DNA from: Gammaproteobacteria bacterium
GTDB taxonomy: Bacteria; Pseudomonadota; Gammaproteobacteria; Pseudomonadales; Pseudohongiellaceae
Length of the DNA: 64,000 nt
Assembly (NCBI GenBank): GCA_028818225.1
Contig: JAPPOG010000004.1
Coordinates: 131,213-195,212 of the forward strand
Reading direction: 5' to 3'
The notes beneath the pieces are model-generated. The model worked only from the letters and a program-made list of their open reading frames with translations, searched no databases and was not told the DNA's origin. Each line of letters opens with the position of its first letter. Positions within the stretch are counted from its first letter, which is position 1. This document shows, in pieces, positions 1 to 8,831 of the stretch. The position numbers and the translations under genes are program-made.

Positions 1-99
1 TGCCTGATAATCCAAGGATTGTGCCAACTGCACTATGTTGCGGAAAATCAATTAGATAGAGGTTTTTAATTCGAGGGCAGTGGCAGGAATAGCAATTTT

Positions 100-120
100 T
101 TTGACTCGATTTGAGTCAAA
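100..120. repeat. 8-bp inverted repeat, possible operator
   Basis: TTTGACTC and GAGTCAAA form a perfect 8-bp inverted repeat around the 5-nt spacer GATTT. It lies about 80 bp beyond the end of the symporter gene. No T-run follows it on either strand, so it does not look like an intrinsic terminator. It could be a regulator site for a gene left of the window. The rest of 1-201 shows nothing I recognise. Confidence 0.35.
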
Positions 121-201
121 TTCATGGATTGCGCGTAAATTTGCGCCAAAAAAGTGCGAAGTATGAGCGAATAACAAAGAAGCTATAAAAAGGAAACAGA
201 G

Positions 202-1698
202 CTAGATATCCATCATGCGATCTATATCACTATCCAAAACAGGTTTCTTGGTGACTAGTGAAACACCGATAAACAACACCATCGAAGCAACAAAAGCGAC
301 GAGCTGTCCACTCACACCGTAGGGAAAGGTAAAGCCAGCTAATTGAGAAACAAAATTAATCAATAACGCCGCAGAAATTGCTGTCACCGCGCCGGCAACA
401 GTGGCCCCTTTCCAATTCAGTCCTACCGCAACAACCGGGAAGATACTGGCGGCAAAGGTTCCCCAGCCAAAGGCGCCAAGAATTGCCACCAATGTCGCAT
501 CCTGGAAATGAGAATAAAGGGCGAAGCTGGCGGCAACGATTGCGAGTATTACTGTAACTACCCGTGCCCAGAATAATTCATTCTCCACACTCTTGCCGCG
601 AATCGCTTTCGGTATGTCATGAATAATTGCTGCCGTGCCTATGTTGAGAAAGGCATCCGATGTGGACATGATAGCGGCAAATAAGCCAGCGAATACGACC
701 CCTGCCAATAAGGGATTGGCAAACACTGATAAAAAGACTGAAGCGGCGTCATCGGGCAGTGCCAACGGTGGAACTACTCCATCAATAACTGCTGCCCGCA
801 TGACAATACCAATGGAAATCCAGAGCAGGGCGGCCATTACATAGCCGAACAAGGACATAGGTAGAATAGTACGGTTGTCACTCATGTTCTTGTTCATCAT
901 CATCTTGGTTATCAAGTGGGGTTGTCCTGCCAAGCCGAGACCAAATACAAAGAACCAGCCCAGGGATGCCATGATACCGGCGGCACCATAAGGCATTGCC
1001 GCTTCACCGTCATCAGCGAGAATAATGGAAGTGGCTTCCTGCATTCCGCCATCGAATACATTCATGGCGGTAAACAGAATCAGCGTGCCGGCAACAATCA
1101 TGATTGCCCCCTGCACAACATCGGTATAAACCGACGCTATAATGCCGCCGGTTACACAGTAAAAAATGAGCACGGCTGAAGAAATAACAACACAGGTTAC
1201 CAGGCCAATATTGGCAAACATCTCGGTGCCAGAAAGAATGGCTTGCATTACAACTGCCATGGCAAGAATTTGTGTTGCCAGGTAACCCATTACCCCAAGA
1301 ACAATTGTGATGGCAATCATAAACCTTACTGCCTGACTGCCATAGCGGGCCGCGACAACATCAGGTAAAGAAATACAATCCCTTAACTCGGCAATCATAC
1401 GTATACGTTTTGCTACCAGGAAAAAGCCAATGGCATAGCCTGTGGAGGAAATTACTACCATCCAGAAAGAACTGACGCCGATGGAATAGACCAGGCCGGG
1501 TCCACCTACAAAACCAAATCCACTCAAGGTGCTGGAAAAGAGAGCCAGGGCGACAACGATTGGGCCAAGTCCGCGGCCGGCAATAAAGAAGTCGCTGCTG
1601 TTATGGGTGCGGCGCATGGCCCACAGACCAGTCACGACGCAGAAGACCATATAGACGACGACAGCGCCAACGATTATCTCTTGTCTAAACGCTTCCAT
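202..1698 (-). CDS. Sodium:solute symporter (SSS) family transporter
   Basis: This 498-residue inner-membrane protein has about 13 hydrophobic helices and the SSS-type N-terminus: a first helix, then RRTHNSSDFFIAGRGLG, then the glycine-rich stretch FSSTLSGFGFVGGPG. Family members use the sodium gradient to import small organic solutes such as acids, amino acids or sugars; the substrate cannot be read from sequence. ATG follows a GGAG about 11 nt upstream. It is the last gene of a three-gene operon, starting 4 nt after the stop of the small membrane protein. That accessory-subunit-like placement and the quinoprotein dehydrogenase upstream suggest uptake linked to periplasmic oxidation of the same or a related compound (inference). 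Confidence 0.9.
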   Translation of the reverse strand: MEAFRQEIIVGAVVVYMVFCVVTGLWAMRRTHNSSDFFIAGRGLGPIVVALALFSSTLSGFGFVGGPGLVYSIGVSSFWMVVISSTGYAIGFFLVAKRIRMIAELRDCISLPDVVAARYGSQAVRFMIAITIVLGVMGYLATQILAMAVVMQAILSGTEMFANIGLVTCVVISSAVLIFYCVTGGIIASVYTDVVQGAIMIVAGTLILFTAMNVFDGGMQEATSIILADDGEAAMPYGAAGIMASLGWFFVFGLGLAGQPHLITKMMMNKNMSDNRTILPMSLFGYVMAALLWISIGIVMRAAVIDGVVPPLALPDDAASVFLSVFANPLLAGVVFAGLFAAIMSTSDAFLNIGTAAIIHDIPKAIRGKSVENELFWARVVTVILAIVAASFALYSHFQDATLVAILGAFGWGTFAASIFPVVAVGLNWKGATVAGAVTAISAALLINFVSQLAGFTFPYGVSGQLVAFVASMVLFIGVSLVTKKPVLDSDIDRMMDI

Positions 1699-1702
1699 GT
1701 AA

Positions 1703-2236
1703 TTACTGCTCCGAGCGCTTAGATTTCTCTTTCAAGAGGGCTTCGTACTTTTGCTGGTCTTCTGGGGTGTAAATGTATTTCCTGAATCCCCAGGTATAAA
1801 TCACTACATGTGGAATTGCAGCTAGCCAGGTGCCATAGGTTGCCCAGGCTGTCGCTGTTGGAAATCCAAGAAAATAATCAGTCTCGCCGGTTTCAAGGAA
1901 TTGTTGATGCCCAGAATACATTTGCCAAGCAACCAACAACATAAGTGCCAGGCTGCCCCCCATGCAAGCCAGCAGCTCGATGGAGCGGTAGCGTTCAGAT
2001 ATACCTAATACAGAAAGAAGAACGATTTGCACCAGCAACAAAAAGTGGAAGGCAAGTCCCAGCGTCCCGATATTCTCCATGCGGGCGGCTCCATCGCCAC
2101 CTATTTGTAGTCCCGGCAGATCCGGGTGAGCCACACCGCCTGAATTGGGCACATTCTCTGCCAGAATAATGGCGAGAAGAATCGCAGCCATGAGGACACC
2201 GACTGCGAAGATTATATAAATCAACTTACTTCGCAT
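1703..2236 (-). CDS. Small four-helix membrane protein next to symporter
   Basis: This 177-residue protein has four likely membrane helices (about residues 5-27, 57-80, 88-108 and 135-152) and a charged, lysine-rich cytoplasmic tail ending KEKSKRSEQ. I do not recognise a named family. It sits between the quinoprotein dehydrogenase (31-nt gap) and the SSS symporter (4-nt gap), so it is probably cotranscribed and may serve as a symporter accessory subunit, as small membrane partners do for some SSS transporters. That role is inferred from position only. The Shine-Dalgarno site is weak. Confidence 0.7.
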   Translation of the reverse strand: MRSKLIYIIFAVGVLMAAILLAIILAENVPNSGGVAHPDLPGLQIGGDGAARMENIGTLGLAFHFLLLVQIVLLSVLGISERYRSIELLACMGGSLALMLLVAWQMYSGHQQFLETGETDYFLGFPTATAWATYGTWLAAIPHVVIYTWGFRKYIYTPEDQQKYEALLKEKSKRSEQ

Positions 2237-2267
2237 TTTGTATTTCTTGTGCCAGGAAAGTGTTCGG

Positions 2268-4115
2268 CTAATTGTTTAGCTTAAACACATACAAGTGACC
2301 CCCTTCAGGGATCGCGATATCACCACCAACGAAACCGGAAAGCGTCTGGAAGTTACTGGAGCCAATCGCAACATAGACTTCTCCATCAACCTGGTAGGCC
2401 ACTGGCTGGCTGCGCACGCCGCCGCCGAGTTTGGCTCGCCATACTTCCTCACCAGTTTCAGCATTGAGAGCTAAGGCATGGCCGGTGAGGCTGCCTGCAA
2501 AAACCAGTCCGCCAGCTGTGCTCAGAGTTCCGCCCATAACGGGTTGCGGATCCAGGTAGCGCCAGGCTACTTCACCAGTTTGATAATCCACGGCCGTGAT
2601 ATGGCCGTAGGCAACTTCCTCGGCAGCATCAACTGAGATTGGCATGCCGCCAGTGAACTGCAGGCCCTCGATATGCACACCAATTCCTTTCTGCATGAGC
2701 TGGCAGCTTTCTATTACGGGGATAAAAGCCAGGCCTAATTCGGGGTTCAGTGATCCGGCAGTCGAGCCATTCATACCGCCCATTACTCCGGGACAGACGC
2801 GATAAGTGGGCTCTTCCACTGGCAGTGCCTCGGGATTGATTACTGGTCTGCCGCCGGGCTCCATGGAAGTGGCCCAGTTAAGCTGTTCCATATAGCTGGT
2901 AGCACGAATAAATTCCCCGTTTTCACGATTGATAGCGTAGAAAAATCCGTTTCTGTTTGCTTGAACCAATGCTTTGACAGTTTCATCTTCGACATCCATA
3001 TCGACCAGGAAAAGATGTGTATTGCCGTCGTAGTCCCAGACATCATGAGGAGTGAACTGGTAGTGCCATAGTCTCTCTCCAGTGTCTGGGTCGATTGCCA
3101 GGACGCTGTCAGAATAGAGGTTGTCACCTAGCCTGGCATCACCATTCCAATCGGGCGAAGGATTACCGGTTGTCCAATAGAGTATGTCTAACTCGGCATC
3201 GTAAGCACCGATGGTCCAGGCTGGTGCGCCTCCAGTTTCATAAGATGTTCCTGACCAGGTTTCAGATCCGGGTTCACCCGCTGCTGGAACCGTGTAGTGC
3301 CTCCACACTCGTTCGCCTGTGTTCACGTTATAGGCATCAAAGAAACCGCGCACGCCGTATTCGCCACCACCTATTCCAATGATCGCCATGTCTTTGACAA
3401 TGAGTGGTGCAGAAGTTGCACTAAATCCACGGTAGTACTCGACAATTTCAGAATTCCAGAGGATTTCTCCGGAGAGACGGTCGAAGGCAAGAATGCGCGC
3501 ATCCAATGTCGCCATAAGAACTTTATCGTCGACGATGGCCACGCCACGATTGGCCGGGCCGCAGCATAGTCTTAGATCGGCGGGTTGAGGATGATCATAG
3601 CGCCAGTACAGTTCGCCGCTGCTTGCATCCAGTGCGAACAACCTGTTAAAGGAAGAAGTGACATACATAATGCCGTCATAAACGACGGGAGAAACAGCAA
3701 ACTGTCCCATAGTTCCGGTTGGAAAACCCCAGGCAAAGCGCAAGTCATCAACATTTTCTGGCGATAATTCTGCTATTGGGCTGTGGCGAGCATTGGAATA
3801 ATCGCCGCCATATTGCAACCACATATCAGGATTGGCACTAATCGGTTGCGACAACAAATCTATTGTTGCGTCACCAAGCCCTTCGCCGATCGCATCTTCA
3901 TTTATCCAGTGAGTTTGAGTTATAACGAGCCCTTCGCCCGGTTCCTGAATATCTACAGGTACCTCGCCCTCTCTCGAATCAGCTTCAGCCGCAGGCGGCG
4001 CAGTCTGTGCTGTCTGTTGTGGGCTGGAATCCTCCTGGCCGCAGGCAGCAAGTAATAATGTGAATAGTCCGATTATCCAAAGTTGTAGCTTCTTATTTTC
4101 TACTGATGGACTCAT
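2268..4115 (-). CDS. PQQ-dependent dehydrogenase-like quinoprotein, lipoprotein
   Basis: This is an eight-bladed propeller quinoprotein of the alcohol/glucose dehydrogenase family, predicted to oxidise an alcohol or sugar in the periplasm using PQQ. I chose the ATG at 4115 (MSPSVENKK) because GAGGGGGAAG lies just upstream; the ATG 30 nt earlier lacks a good ribosome site. The signal peptide ends in the lipobox LLAAC, so it is likely lipid-anchored. Visible family marks are the WLQYGGDYSNARHSP entry strand, the vicinal Cys-Cys pair in RLCCGPANRG, and HDVWDYDG with the likely catalytic Asp. No CxxCH heme motif is present, so an external electron acceptor is needed. The usual GGxNW motif reads GGMNG, losing the Trp. 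First gene of an operon with a small membrane protein and an SSS symporter. Confidence 0.88.
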   Translation of the reverse strand: MSPSVENKKLQLWIIGLFTLLLAACGQEDSSPQQTAQTAPPAAEADSREGEVPVDIQEPGEGLVITQTHWINEDAIGEGLGDATIDLLSQPISANPDMWLQYGGDYSNARHSPIAELSPENVDDLRFAWGFPTGTMGQFAVSPVVYDGIMYVTSSFNRLFALDASSGELYWRYDHPQPADLRLCCGPANRGVAIVDDKVLMATLDARILAFDRLSGEILWNSEIVEYYRGFSATSAPLIVKDMAIIGIGGGEYGVRGFFDAYNVNTGERVWRHYTVPAAGEPGSETWSGTSYETGGAPAWTIGAYDAELDILYWTTGNPSPDWNGDARLGDNLYSDSVLAIDPDTGERLWHYQFTPHDVWDYDGNTHLFLVDMDVEDETVKALVQANRNGFFYAINRENGEFIRATSYMEQLNWATSMEPGGRPVINPEALPVEEPTYRVCPGVMGGMNGSTAGSLNPELGLAFIPVIESCQLMQKGIGVHIEGLQFTGGMPISVDAAEEVAYGHITAVDYQTGEVAWRYLDPQPVMGGTLSTAGGLVFAGSLTGHALALNAETGEEVWRAKLGGGVRSQPVAYQVDGEVYVAIGSSNFQTLSGFVGGDIAIPEGGHLYVFKLNN

Positions 4116-4334
4116 TTCTTCCCCCTCATTGGAATTAGTTTTCATTGGCTTCTACAAAATGTATCAGCAGCAACAGAATGGCAGAGCATAAACAGCCAAA
4201 GGCTAGGAGTCTAGCGAGCCAGAAGGAAATTTCGTCTTCTTGACAAGTTACTGACTAGGGTTCATTTTAACAGGTTCCGTTAAAGACTAGTTAGAAATTC
4301 AAAACTAGACAAATAGAAGTAAAGCGAGGTCACA

Positions 4335-5510
4335 ATGATTACAACAAAAAAATACGGGTCAGGGCTCTTATTTAAAACCGGCTTAGTGGGAATCGTCTGT
4401 TCCGTTTTCGCTGCAAGTGCAATGGCACAGTTTACGGCGGGATCGATGGCAGAAACAGGCAAACCAGCAGCACATGCCGGCCAGCAGCCAATTAATAATC
4501 TGCCAAACCCCTATTTAACCGAGCGAAACTTTGGCACCTTGCCGGATGGTCGCAGCTGGGGTTCGGTGAGCGCAGTAAACGTCGATATCGATGGCGTGCA
4601 TATCTGGGCTGGTGATCGTTGTGGTACCAACCAGTGCGCGACCACCCCAGACATTAACCCGATCGTTAAGCTAGATCCGAACGGGCGCGTAGTCACACAA
4701 TTCGGCGCAGGCCAAATTCTCTGGCCACATGGTATGGATATAGATCGTCAAGGAAATGTCTGGATCGCTGACGCTCGCATCGCTAACGACAACGAAATTG
4801 CCCAGAACCCTGCTGCCGCCAATATCGGCAGCAGCGTAATGAAGTTCAGCCCGGATGGTGAGCTACTATTGACCATTGGTACTCCGGGAGAAGTAGGTGA
4901 TCCACCAACACACCTGACCGATCCCAACGATGTACTGATAGCCCCTAATGGCAGAATTTTCATCGCTGAGACTCATGGCGCGCAGTTTCAAGGTGATCCG
5001 GGGCCAGAAACCAAGAGTCGCATTACCATGTGGGAGCCGGATGGCACCTATATAGGTCATTTTGGTGAATATGGCTGGGACGATGGCCAGTTCCGTTCGC
5101 CTCACAGCCTGGCCATGGATTCACAGGGCCGCTTATTCGTTGCTGATCGCGGTAACAACCGAATCCAGATATTTACCCAGGATGGTGAGTGGTTGGATAC
5201 CTGGTATCAGTTCAGCCGAATCTCCGGGCTCTATATCGATCCAACAAACGACATGTTGTATGCCATCGATTCCGAATCTGATGAAAACTACAATCCAGGC
5301 GGATGGCGTAAAGGTCTCAGGGTTGGAAACGCGCGCAATGGTGAGGTGTTGTATTTCATTCCAAATCATATGCACCCAGGAAACACCGGCATGGGTGGAT
5401 TGGGCGCGATGGGCGAGGGCGTAACGGCTGATGCCGCGGGTAATATTTACGCCGGCGAAGTAGGCGTTGTCTCCGGTATGACGCGATTCGTGCCGGTATT
5501 GATTCCTTAA
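4335..5510 (+). CDS. Exported NHL-repeat six-bladed propeller protein
   Basis: This 391-residue protein has a signal peptide ending ASAMAQ and NHL-type repeats from about residue 65 to the end, for example LFVADRGNNRIQIF, which is typical of peptidyl-alpha-hydroxyglycine amidating-lyase-like and SMP-30-like propellers. It is predicted to act in the periplasm; the substrate is unknown. A paralogue lies at 17469-18377 and shares the core (R/A)N(N/L)RIQIFTQ(D/E)GE. It is divergent from the quinoprotein operon, and a strong terminator follows it, so it appears to be a single-gene unit. Confidence 0.8.
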   Translation: MITTKKYGSGLLFKTGLVGIVCSVFAASAMAQFTAGSMAETGKPAAHAGQQPINNLPNPYLTERNFGTLPDGRSWGSVSAVNVDIDGVHIWAGDRCGTNQCATTPDINPIVKLDPNGRVVTQFGAGQILWPHGMDIDRQGNVWIADARIANDNEIAQNPAAANIGSSVMKFSPDGELLLTIGTPGEVGDPPTHLTDPNDVLIAPNGRIFIAETHGAQFQGDPGPETKSRITMWEPDGTYIGHFGEYGWDDGQFRSPHSLAMDSQGRLFVADRGNNRIQIFTQDGEWLDTWYQFSRISGLYIDPTNDMLYAIDSESDENYNPGGWRKGLRVGNARNGEVLYFIPNHMHPGNTGMGGLGAMGEGVTADAAGNIYAGEVGVVSGMTRFVPVLIP

Positions 5511-5540
5511 TCGCCAAGTTTGTCCGTCAGTCAGTATTAA

Positions 5541-5577
5541 AAACGGGCGTTGTCTTCAGACTCCGCCCGTTTTTTCT
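5541..5577 (+). terminator. Rho-independent terminator after NHL gene
   Basis: AAACGGGCG (5541-5549) pairs perfectly with CGCCCGTTT (5564-5572) across a 14-nt loop, and a T-run continues to 5575. It lies 30 nt after the NHL stop codon and before the flavin oxidoreductase. Confidence 0.9.
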
Positions 5578-5608
5578 GTTTTAGTGTTTAGTCGCGTAAA
5601 GAGTAGTT

Positions 5609-6685
5609 ATGAGTTCTTTATTTTCTCCGCTTGATTTTAAACGTGGTCCAAGCATGAAGAATCGCTTCATGCTGGCGCCATTAACCAATTTGCAAAGTCA
5701 TGAAGACGGCGTTTTGTCCGATGAAGAGTTCCATTGGTTAACCATGCGCGCTAAAGGCGGCTTTGGGTTAACTATGACCTGTGCTGCTCACGTGCAGGAA
5801 ATCGGTCAGGGCTTTAAGGGTCAATTAGGAATTTTTTCGGATAAACATATAGCAGGCTTATCTCGATTGGCAGAAACGATAAAGGAAGAAGGATCTGTTT
5901 CCAATTGTCAGCTTTATCACGGCGGTATGCGGGCTCCAGCGGAGGTAACAGGATTTACGCCAGTGTGCCCTTCAGATAACGAAGAAACCGGTGCGCGGGC
6001 ACTTAGCACCGGGGAAGTAAAGCAGGTTGTAAATGATTTTGTGGCTGCAGCGGTTCGGGCTGAAAAAGCTGGCTTCGATGGAGTCGAACTGCATGGGGCT
6101 CATGGTTATTTACTTTGCCAGTTTTTTTCCAGCGATATTAATCATCGGGATGATGAATATGGTGGCAATTTAGAAAACAGATCGAGAATTCTCTTCGAAA
6201 TTGTCGATGGTGTGCGGGAGCAGTGCAGAGAAGACTTTATGCTTGGGGTGCGGCTTTCAGCTGAGCGCTTTAGTATGAGGCTGGATGACAGTGTCGCCAT
6301 TGCCCAACGACTATGTAATGAAGGCAAGATTGATTTTCTCGATATGTCTCTCTGGGATGTTTTCAAAGATCCGGTAGAAGAAGACAAGCAGGGCAAAAGC
6401 CTATTGTCGTATTTCACCGAGATAGACCGAAAAGATGTTCGGCTAGGTATTGCTGGAAAAATTCGGACTCCTGAAGAAGCAGAAAGGGCATTCGCCAGCG
6501 GCGTCGACTGGATCATGCTCGGTAGGGCGGCCATCCTGCACCATGACTTTCCGAACAGGATGCACAGCGAAGCTGACTTCATTCCAGCCGAGCTGCCAGT
6601 TACGCGCGAGTATCTTGCCAACGAGGGCTTGTCAGAAAATTTCATTGAGTATATGAATAGCTGGAAAGGTTTTGTTGCAGAATAA
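5609..6685 (+). CDS. NADH:flavin oxidoreductase, Old Yellow Enzyme family
   Basis: This 358-residue TIM-barrel flavoprotein is predicted to bind FMN and use NAD(P)H to reduce activated alkenes or related electrophiles in the cytoplasm. Family features are the N-terminal NRFMLAPLTN, the LYHGG segment near residue 103, the active-site strand VELHGAHGYLLCQFFS with DDEYGG and NRSR, and the C-terminal phosphate-binding region around IMLGRAAILHHDFP. Length is normal for the short OYE class without the 4Fe-4S domain. No signal peptide. The next gene starts 22 nt later, so the two may be cotranscribed. Substrate unknown. Confidence 0.92.
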   Translation: MSSLFSPLDFKRGPSMKNRFMLAPLTNLQSHEDGVLSDEEFHWLTMRAKGGFGLTMTCAAHVQEIGQGFKGQLGIFSDKHIAGLSRLAETIKEEGSVSNCQLYHGGMRAPAEVTGFTPVCPSDNEETGARALSTGEVKQVVNDFVAAAVRAEKAGFDGVELHGAHGYLLCQFFSSDINHRDDEYGGNLENRSRILFEIVDGVREQCREDFMLGVRLSAERFSMRLDDSVAIAQRLCNEGKIDFLDMSLWDVFKDPVEEDKQGKSLLSYFTEIDRKDVRLGIAGKIRTPEEAERAFASGVDWIMLGRAAILHHDFPNRMHSEADFIPAELPVTREYLANEGLSENFIEYMNSWKGFVAE

Positions 6686-6707
6686 TAATTAAAACTAGGG
6701 TTAAGAA

Positions 6708-7217
6708 GTGGAGCATCAAGAGTACTTACGCACCATATCTGAAGTTGCCATTACCCTGACTGGGTTTATGGGAATCGTCGCTGCAATCAAAATTGATGTT
6801 AGCGAATGGTCTGTACAAACCATTGCGCAGTTCAGCACCTTGTTGCGTGCCAGTATTTCTGCAAGCCTGCTGGCTTTCGTGCCATATTTACTATTTCAAT
6901 TCATTGGGGATGAAAATTTAACCTGGAGAATTTCGGCGGCGCTATTTGCTGTAGTAATGGCGACCAATCTGTTCTTGTTCTTAAGGGATTCTGGCGGTAA
7001 TTACGCTTCTTTAATACAGCGTCTGATGTTTCTTGTCGGGCCAGTGATATTGGCTGCCGTTCTTCTTTCCGTTTTCACCGAGATTGATTCAGGTGCGATG
7101 TTTTTGGTAGGAGTAACCTGGCAGATAATTGTTGGCCTCAACAATTTTGCATTGTTATTGATAAGTGATATCCGAACGCCGGAAAAACTCGCAGAAGTAA
7201 ACAAAAGAGCTGTTTGA
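6708..7217 (+). CDS. Small integral membrane protein, unknown function
   Basis: This 169-residue protein begins at GTG with an AGGG about 8 nt upstream. It has four likely membrane helices (about residues 10-24, 47-67, 76-92 and 100-146, the last being two segments). The N-terminus, EYLRTISEVAITLTGFMGIVAA, resembles small bacterial membrane proteins of unknown role. It lies between the OYE gene and the amidase, 12 nt before the latter, so an operon is likely. No catalytic motif is visible. Confidence 0.75.
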   Translation: MEHQEYLRTISEVAITLTGFMGIVAAIKIDVSEWSVQTIAQFSTLLRASISASLLAFVPYLLFQFIGDENLTWRISAALFAVVMATNLFLFLRDSGGNYASLIQRLMFLVGPVILAAVLLSVFTEIDSGAMFLVGVTWQIIVGLNNFALLLISDIRTPEKLAEVNKRAV

Positions 7218-7229
7218 TTAAAGGCTATT

Positions 7230-8813
7230 ATGACTTTACCGAAAAAATTGGTACACCTACTAAAATGTCTTGCCTTGTCTTCTGGGCTTGCAGCTTGTGC
7301 GACCAATACCACTTCCGTACTTGAAGACAATCTTCTGGAAATTTCGATAAATGAATTACAGGTTGCTTATGCTGAAGAATTGATTAGTGCGGTCAAGCTG
7401 GTTGAGTTTTATCAGGCTAGAATCGCAGAGTTAGATCCGCAACTCAATTCAGTAATTGAACTCAATCCTGATGCATTAACAATTGCTGCAGAGTTAGATG
7501 AGGAACGACAGGCCGGACAGGTCCGTTCTTCCATGCATGGTGTGCCGGTTTTGTTAAAAGACAATATCGATACGGCTGATCGAATGCATACCACGGCAGG
7601 AAGTCTCGCGCTGGTGAATGCTCCAACTCCGGCAGAAGATGCTCACCTGGTGCAAAGATTAAGAGCTGCTGGTGCCATCATTCTCGGCAAGGCAAATTTG
7701 AGCGAATGGGCCAACTTCCGTTCCAGTTCTTCGGCTAGTGGTTGGTCAGCCAGAGGAGGGCAGACGCGGAATCCCTATATCCTGGACAAGTCTCCCTGCG
7801 GATCCAGCTCCGGTTCAGGAGTATCCGTGTCAGCCAATCTTGTCATGGTAGCGATTGGCACTGAAACGGACGGTTCGGTTGTTTGTCCTTCTTCTATCAA
7901 TGGCATTGTCGGGATAAAACCAACTTTGGGTGTGGTTTCCCGTAGTGGCATTATTCCTATTGCTCACTCGCAGGATACTGCTGGTCCAATGGCTCGCAGC
8001 GTCACCGATGCAGCAATTTTACTTAATGCCATGGTTGGTATCGACGCCTCTGATCTTGCCAGTGTAGCGGCTGGCAGTCGCGTAATCCTGGACTACACCC
8101 GTTTTCTCAGTAGGAATGGATTGCGAGGTAAACGCATAGGTGTAGTGCGTCAACTATTTAATGACAGCGCGGCATTAAACAATTTGTTAGAGAACCAACT
8201 AGCGATACTGGAGCAGGGCGGCGCAACGCTAGTGGATGTCGAGTTCGATAATATGGAAGTCATGAGCGATGCCGAGTATCAGGTATTGACCTATGAATTC
8301 AAGGCTGATCTGAATGCTTACCTGGAGAATCGTGGTGGCGACTATCAATCGCTTGCTTCTCTTATAGCATTCAACATTGAAAATGAAGAACTGGAAATGC
8401 CTTATTTTGGGCAGGAAACTTTTGAACAGGCGCAAGCGCTTGGTGATCTTTCCGATGAGGCCTATATAAATGCATTGAGTACCGCTAAAAGATTATCCCA
8501 GGCGGATGGAATCGATGCGGTAATGGCGGAGTATGATCTCGATGCACTGGTTGCGCCGGGTAATGACGTCGCCTGGTCGATTGATTACGAAAATGGAGAT
8601 AATCTTGGTTCCTATATCGCTTCATCCTCCCTGGCTGCAATATCCGGTTATCCGAGTATTACGGTCCCGGCTGGTTTTATCGATGAGCTGCCGATTGGAT
8701 TACTCTTCTTCGCAGGTGCCTTCGACGAGCCACTGCTAATTGCTATTGCCTATGATTATGAACAGCGAAGTTTGGCCAGAAGACAGCCAAAATTTTTGTT
8801 AACAAATGAATAA
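7230..8813 (+). CDS. Amidase-signature family hydrolase, lipoprotein
   Basis: This 527-residue amidase-signature enzyme hydrolyses an amide bond through a Ser-cisSer-Lys triad. The candidate residues are Lys110 (VPVLLKDNID), the serine run at 192-194 (CGSSSGSG) and nucleophile Ser216 (TETDGSVVCP). A lipobox (LAAC, Cys23) makes it an exported lipoprotein, so it is not GatA of the tRNA amidotransferase; periplasmic peptide amides or xenobiotic amides are plausible substrates. The C-terminal part carries the usual YDLDALVAPGND and ISGYPSITVPAG blocks. The metallo-beta-lactamase-fold gene follows 18 nt later, probably in the same operon. Confidence 0.9.
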   Translation: MTLPKKLVHLLKCLALSSGLAACATNTTSVLEDNLLEISINELQVAYAEELISAVKLVEFYQARIAELDPQLNSVIELNPDALTIAAELDEERQAGQVRSSMHGVPVLLKDNIDTADRMHTTAGSLALVNAPTPAEDAHLVQRLRAAGAIILGKANLSEWANFRSSSSASGWSARGGQTRNPYILDKSPCGSSSGSGVSVSANLVMVAIGTETDGSVVCPSSINGIVGIKPTLGVVSRSGIIPIAHSQDTAGPMARSVTDAAILLNAMVGIDASDLASVAAGSRVILDYTRFLSRNGLRGKRIGVVRQLFNDSAALNNLLENQLAILEQGGATLVDVEFDNMEVMSDAEYQVLTYEFKADLNAYLENRGGDYQSLASLIAFNIENEELEMPYFGQETFEQAQALGDLSDEAYINALSTAKRLSQADGIDAVMAEYDLDALVAPGNDVAWSIDYENGDNLGSYIASSSLAAISGYPSITVPAGFIDELPIGLLFFAGAFDEPLLIAIAYDYEQRSLARRQPKFLLTNE

Positions 8814-8831
8814 CATGAAGAGAATTTAGTG

